From Aldehydirespirator sp965221605 (GTDB taxonomy: Bacteria > Actinomycetota > Acidimicrobiia > Acidimicrobiales > Aldehydirespiratoraceae), in NCBI GenBank assembly GCA_965221605.1, contig CBDCSK010000013.1, positions 62,001 to 126,000 of the forward strand: 64,000 nucleotides of DNA, written 5' to 3'. This document shows positions 60,874 through 64,000 of the stretch, piece after piece. The position numbers and the translations under genes were made by a program. The notes beneath the pieces were generated by a model. It did not search any database. It was not told the origin of the DNA and saw nothing but the letters and a program-made list of their open reading frames with translations. Within the stretch, counting starts at the first letter, position 1. The number at the start of each line of letters is the position of its first letter.

Positions 60874-61913
60874 GCGGGTCCGAGGGCGTCGACAGTGTCG
60901 AAGACGCCGGCCCGGGACGCGGGGTCGGGGAGATAGCCCCTGAACTCCGGATGCAGCGGGAAGATGATCGGGAGGCTTATTCCCGCCTCGCGGTACGTGT
61001 CGATCTTGCTGCGGCAGTCCTCGACCGTCCCGTACACCGCGACCGCATCAACCATCTCGTCGGGAACTGCGACCGCCGCCGCGCCCATATTCTCGGACCG
61101 GACCTTCTCGACGACCTCGGCCACCACCTCGCCCATTCCTCTCCGCACGAAGTAGTTCCGGTAGTAGGCGTAGGACGACATGTGGGTGGCCACATCGTAC
61201 TGGGCCGCCAGCTTGGCCTGCGCGGCGTCGTCGCTCACCGCAGTGGGCAGATAGCAGCCCAAGTCAACCTCAGCCGGGTCTCGCCCGACTCGCTCGGCGC
61301 CCCGGGCCACCGACTCCTTCATCGCCGGCACGAACTCAAGGGGCACGAAGATGGGGGCGATCCCGTCGGCGATCTCGCCGGCCAGCTCGAACGTCGATCG
61401 GGAGAAGGCGCCGTAGAAGATCTCGATGTTGTCGCGGTGCGGACTGAGCCACGGCTCGTAGTCTCGGACGCGGAACACCTCGCCCTCGAAGCGCACCAAC
61501 TCGCCTCCGTGGGCGCCCTTCATGATCGCCCTCACCAACTCCGTGGTCTCCCGCAGCCTGACCAGGGGATCAGCGAACGGCGACGGCCGCTGGACCTCGA
61601 CATCGTCGCGCATGCGGTGGATCTCGCGGTGGCCCACGCCGAGACCCAGGCGGAACCTGCCCCTGGAGATCGAATCGACCGTCGCGGCGGCGATGGCGAT
61701 CGTGGTCGGGTTCCGGGTGAAGACCGTGGCAACGCCGGTTCCGAGGATGATATTCTCCGTCTCTCGGGCGCAAGCCGACAGGAAGCAGAACGCGTCGGCG
61801 AAGCTCTCGATGATGTAGGCCGACTCGTATCCTCGCTGGTCGGCCAGCTTGACCACGTCGATCAACTCGTTGACGGACATGCCGCCCCAGAGCCCCACTC
61901 CTAGTCGCTGCAT
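60870..61913 (-). CDS. LLM-class F420-dependent oxidoreductase
   Basis: 347 residues from ATG 61913, supported by AAAGGAG in the leader; the longer frame is rejected. Barrel landmarks are LGVGLWGGMSVNELIDVVKLAD, TGVATVFTRNPTTIAIAA, GRFRLGLGVGHREIHR and GTVEDCRSKIDTYREAGI. It belongs to the F420/Mer-like branch and is the fourth LLM enzyme in the window. It heads the LLM-DUF35-thiolase unit and lies 57 bp downstream of the Opp transporter genes on the same strand. Confidence 0.9.
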   Translation of the reverse strand: MQRLGVGLWGGMSVNELIDVVKLADQRGYESAYIIESFADAFCFLSACARETENIILGTGVATVFTRNPTTIAIAAATVDSISRGRFRLGLGVGHREIHRMRDDVEVQRPSPFADPLVRLRETTELVRAIMKGAHGGELVRFEGEVFRVRDYEPWLSPHRDNIEIFYGAFSRSTFELAGEIADGIAPIFVPLEFVPAMKESVARGAERVGRDPAEVDLGCYLPTAVSDDAAQAKLAAQYDVATHMSSYAYYRNYFVRRGMGEVVAEVVEKVRSENMGAAAVAVPDEMVDAVAVYGTVEDCRSKIDTYREAGISLPIIFPLHPEFRGYLPDPASRAGVFDTVDALGPA

Positions 61914-61969
61914 TGCATGCTCCTTTGTTGTTGTCGGGTGCGTTCGCCGTGACGGCCGATCACCGGTCC

Positions 61970-62992
61970 TCAATGATCCACCTGACTTCGCCCGGCCGGG
62001 CCGCCGAGGGAGGGATCCGCCACGAACTCCTCCACTCTGATGCACGCCACATCGTGTTCCGGCGTGACGCGTTCCAACGCCGGCTCTGCCTGGGAACATG
62101 CGGGAACGGCCATGGGGCAGCGCGGCTCCAGCGGGCAGCCCGGCGGACGCTCCAGGGGACTGGGTATCTCGCCCTTCAGCTCGACCGGTGGTGGCGGCAG
62201 CGCCGGATCGAGCTCCAGCGCGGACTCCAGCAGCGCACGGGTGTAGGGGTGCAGGGGGTCTGCGAACAGCGCGGCGGTCGGGCCCTGCTCCACGATCTTG
62301 CCCAAGTACATGATGGCCAGCCGATCGGTCACGGATCGAACTGCAAGGAGGTCGTGGCTGATCAACAGGATCGCCATCGACCGGTCGGAACGGACCCGGC
62401 GGATCAGCTCCAGCACCCCGGCCCGGGCATCGGGATCGAGCGAGGTCGTGGGCTCGTCCAACACGAGTAGCTGGGGATCCCTCACCAGCGCCCGGGCTAT
62501 CGAGGCACGTTGGAGGGTCTCGTCGGGTGCTTCTGCCACCCCGCCCAGCAGGTCCGACGGGGTGAGGCCGACCGATTCAGCCGCGTCCCTGACTCGCCGC
62601 GCCAGTTCGTCGCCGAGGCGCATGCCGGCCGCCTGCACCGGGTCGGCGATCGCCTGCCAGATACGGAACTGCCGGTTGAACGATTCTCGAGGCTCCTGGA
62701 AGACCATGCCCATCGTCGTGGCGGGATCATGCCACTGCAGTTCCCCTCCGTCCGGCGTCAGCAACCGCATGAAGCAGCGGCCGACGGTGCTCTTCCCCGA
62801 TCCGCTCTCACCGACGAGTCCCAGCACCTCGCCCGTGCGTATCTCCAACGAGACTCCAGCCACCGCCACCAAGTCCCGGCCCCTCTTGAGGCGGAAGACC
62901 TTTCGCAGGCCCCTGGCGCTAGCGACTACCCGCGCAGCATCACCGCTGTCCATCGAACTCTCGCCGCCTGCAGCGCCGTCGCCGTCGCCCAT
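61970..62992 (-). CDS. Oligopeptide-type ABC transporter ATPase (OppF/DppF-like) with degenerate signature motif
   Basis: 340 residues. Walker A is GESGSGKST and Walker B LLVLDEPTTSLD, both canonical, with the switch His in SHDLLAV. The oligopeptide-transporter C-terminal Cys cluster follows (CPLEPRCPMAVPAC...C). The ABC signature that normally reads LSGGQ is replaced by EAPDETLQRASIARAL. In a heterodimer with the upstream ATPase, this subunit would supply the working Walker motifs. Its ATG shares one base with the OppD-like stop (TGATG). Confidence 0.9.
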   Translation of the reverse strand: MGDGDGAAGGESSMDSGDAARVVASARGLRKVFRLKRGRDLVAVAGVSLEIRTGEVLGLVGESGSGKSTVGRCFMRLLTPDGGELQWHDPATTMGMVFQEPRESFNRQFRIWQAIADPVQAAGMRLGDELARRVRDAAESVGLTPSDLLGGVAEAPDETLQRASIARALVRDPQLLVLDEPTTSLDPDARAGVLELIRRVRSDRSMAILLISHDLLAVRSVTDRLAIMYLGKIVEQGPTAALFADPLHPYTRALLESALELDPALPPPPVELKGEIPSPLERPPGCPLEPRCPMAVPACSQAEPALERVTPEHDVACIRVEEFVADPSLGGPAGRSQVDH

Positions 62993-63777
62993 CAGACTCT
63001 CGCCCTGGCCAGCATGGCGACACCGGTCTCACTGGCGGGACCAGCGAAGAATGTGGCCGGATCGGTGTGCTCAACCACCGTTCCCGCCTTCAACACGGTG
63101 ATCGTGGACGCGTAGTGGGCAACGATCCCGAGATCCTGAGTGGCGATGACCAGCGTGAACCCCTCGCTGCCCTGCAACTCGGCCAGCAGATCGAGGATCT
63201 GGCGCGAGATGGTGACGTCGAGACCACTGGTCGGATCGTCGGCGGCAAGCACGGCAGGCTTCAGCAGAAGGGCCATCGCGATCAGAACCCGCTTGCGCAT
63301 GCCGCCGCTGAGTTCATCGGGTATGGACGCGAGGACTCGGTCGGGATCGGCGATGCCCAGCTTGGTGAGGTCGACCGCCGCCTCGGCGAGGAGCGACTCC
63401 CGGCGGCTCCGGCGCGGTGCCCCGGCCCGGCGCGCCCGGACCGAGCAGACGTCGAGGAAATGCTGATCGATCCGCTCGACGGGATTCAGCGCCTCGCGCC
63501 CGGAGGGAGGCAGGTACATGAGTCGCTCCCGGCGGGCCGCGAGGCGCTCGCGCGCCCTCAGAGAGACCAGATCCAAGCCGTCGGCCCGGAGCCGCCCACT
63601 CACTTCGGCGTCCTCGGGCCACATCCCCACCAGGGACCGCAGCAGCACCGTCTTGGAGGAGCCCCGCTCACCGATCACGGCGTGAGTCCGTCCTGCCGCC
63701 AGCTCCAAGCTCACCCCGCTCACCAGTGCCTTGCCGCCGACGCTCAGCGCGAAGCCGTCGAGTTCCAGAGCGCTCAC
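62992..63777 (-). CDS. Oligopeptide-type ABC transporter ATPase (OppD/DppD-like) with degenerate Walker motifs
   Basis: 261 residues, shorter than typical OppD (about 330) because the C-terminal Cys-cluster extension is missing. Walker A reads GERGSSKT, with Ser in place of the third Gly. Walker B reads VLAADDPTSGLD, with Asp in place of the catalytic Glu, and TQDLGI stands where the switch His normally is. The signature LSGGMRKR is intact. GTG 63777 overlaps the permease stop (GTGA). The pattern is the mirror image of its partner, giving one consensus and one degenerate ATP site. Confidence 0.9.
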   Translation of the reverse strand: MSALELDGFALSVGGKALVSGVSLELAAGRTHAVIGERGSSKTVLLRSLVGMWPEDAEVSGRLRADGLDLVSLRARERLAARRERLMYLPPSGREALNPVERIDQHFLDVCSVRARRAGAPRRSRRESLLAEAAVDLTKLGIADPDRVLASIPDELSGGMRKRVLIAMALLLKPAVLAADDPTSGLDVTISRQILDLLAELQGSEGFTLVIATQDLGIVAHYASTITVLKAGTVVEHTDPATFFAGPASETGVAMLARARV

Positions 63778-64000
63778 GAGAACGACCTCTCGGCCCAGCG
63801 GCGCGACCGGGAGACACGCGTGCCGCTGGTGGAGCCGGGCGCCTCGCGCAATCCCTCGCCCAGCAGAGAGAAGCCGAAGACGGTCAGCGCGAGCGACAGC
63901 CCGGGGAACAGCGACGGCCACCACTGGCCCGTGGACAGTTGCGCCGACCCCTCGGCGATCATCACGCCCCACTCGGCCGTGGGCACGCGCACTCCAGCAC
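63774..64000 (-). CDS. Oligopeptide-type ABC transporter permease (DppC-like), partial
   Basis: The C-terminal 75 residues of the permease; the gene continues past the right edge. The fragment has the DppC/OppC ending: PTAEWGVMIAEG, WWPSLFPGLSLALTVFGFSLLGEGLREA, with one membrane helix before an Arg-rich tail. It precedes both ATPase genes in the same unit with a GTGA overlap. The rest of the importer, including a binding protein, is presumably beyond the window. Confidence 0.88.
   Translation of the reverse strand, partial: AGVRVPTAEWGVMIAEGSAQLSTGQWWPSLFPGLSLALTVFGFSLLGEGLREAPGSTSGTRVSRSRRWAERSFS

Overview
The window is about 64 kb of high-GC DNA with frequent GTG starts and many 4-bp ATGA/GTGA stop-start overlaps. 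It encodes several luciferase-like (LLM, F420/FMN-type) oxidoreductases, GntR/FadR control, MmgE/PrpD proteins and large Calx-beta surface proteins. This gene content fits an uncultured actinobacterium, most likely of the Acidimicrobiia, but that placement is inferred from gene content and not from a marker gene.

Layout. 1-4,020: the end of a sulfatase gene, a cytochrome P450, a degenerate Glu/Leu/Phe/Val dehydrogenase homologue, and an AAA/DUF4143 ATPase preceded by six 23-bp tandem repeats. 4,135-14,190: two giant exported Calx-beta-type repeat proteins flanking a tRNA-Ala(TGC). The first is membrane anchored and carries an apparent one-base frameshift; the second is a subtilase. 14,578-20,242: a nitrilase-family hydrolase, a five-gene reverse operon resembling methylamine-dehydrogenase maturation genes (MauE-like, Cys-rich MauA-like protein fused to SLH repeats, thioredoxin-like, two unknowns), and a PhyH dioxygenase.

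20,391-35,929: a catabolic block with two LLM oxidoreductases and a RidA, two Rieske oxygenase alpha subunits, a haem-oxygenase-like diiron protein, three alpha/beta hydrolases, an SDR, a fumarylacetoacetase-family hydrolase, a FadR-type regulator and a complete binding-protein ABC importer. 36,117-40,052: an accessory island with two surface or membrane unknowns, an IS481-like remnant, vsr, a C5-cytosine methyltransferase and a small unknown.

40,110-64,000: more catabolism. A seven-gene reverse operon (pentein, LLM, SDR, pentein, RidA, acyl-CoA dehydrogenase, MmgE/PrpD) is followed by a triple-RidA fusion with two MaoC-like proteins, then an acyl-CoA synthetase, then MmgE/PrpD-HyuB-HyuA-MmgE/PrpD. 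The block ends with a thiolase/DUF35/LLM set and an Opp-type peptide transporter that runs off the edge.

How it fits together. A palindrome GTCNGAC with A-rich left and T-rich right flanks, close to the E. coli FadR operator core, occurs in seven promoter regions (20.36, 24.10, 27.61, 31.66, 47.51, 49.78 and 51.47 kb). One lies next to the FadR-type regulator gene. These sites tie the uptake system, oxygenases, LLM/RidA/pentein operon, CoA ligase and hydantoinase genes into one putative regulon. The enzyme mix (flavin monooxygenase plus RidA, guanidine/ureide-type pentein hydrolases, hydantoinase, acyl-CoA steps) suggests breakdown of a nitrogen-rich, possibly heterocyclic or guanidino compound. 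The substrate cannot be read from the sequence. A six-copy dispersed intergenic repeat of about 120 bp is a further unexplained element.
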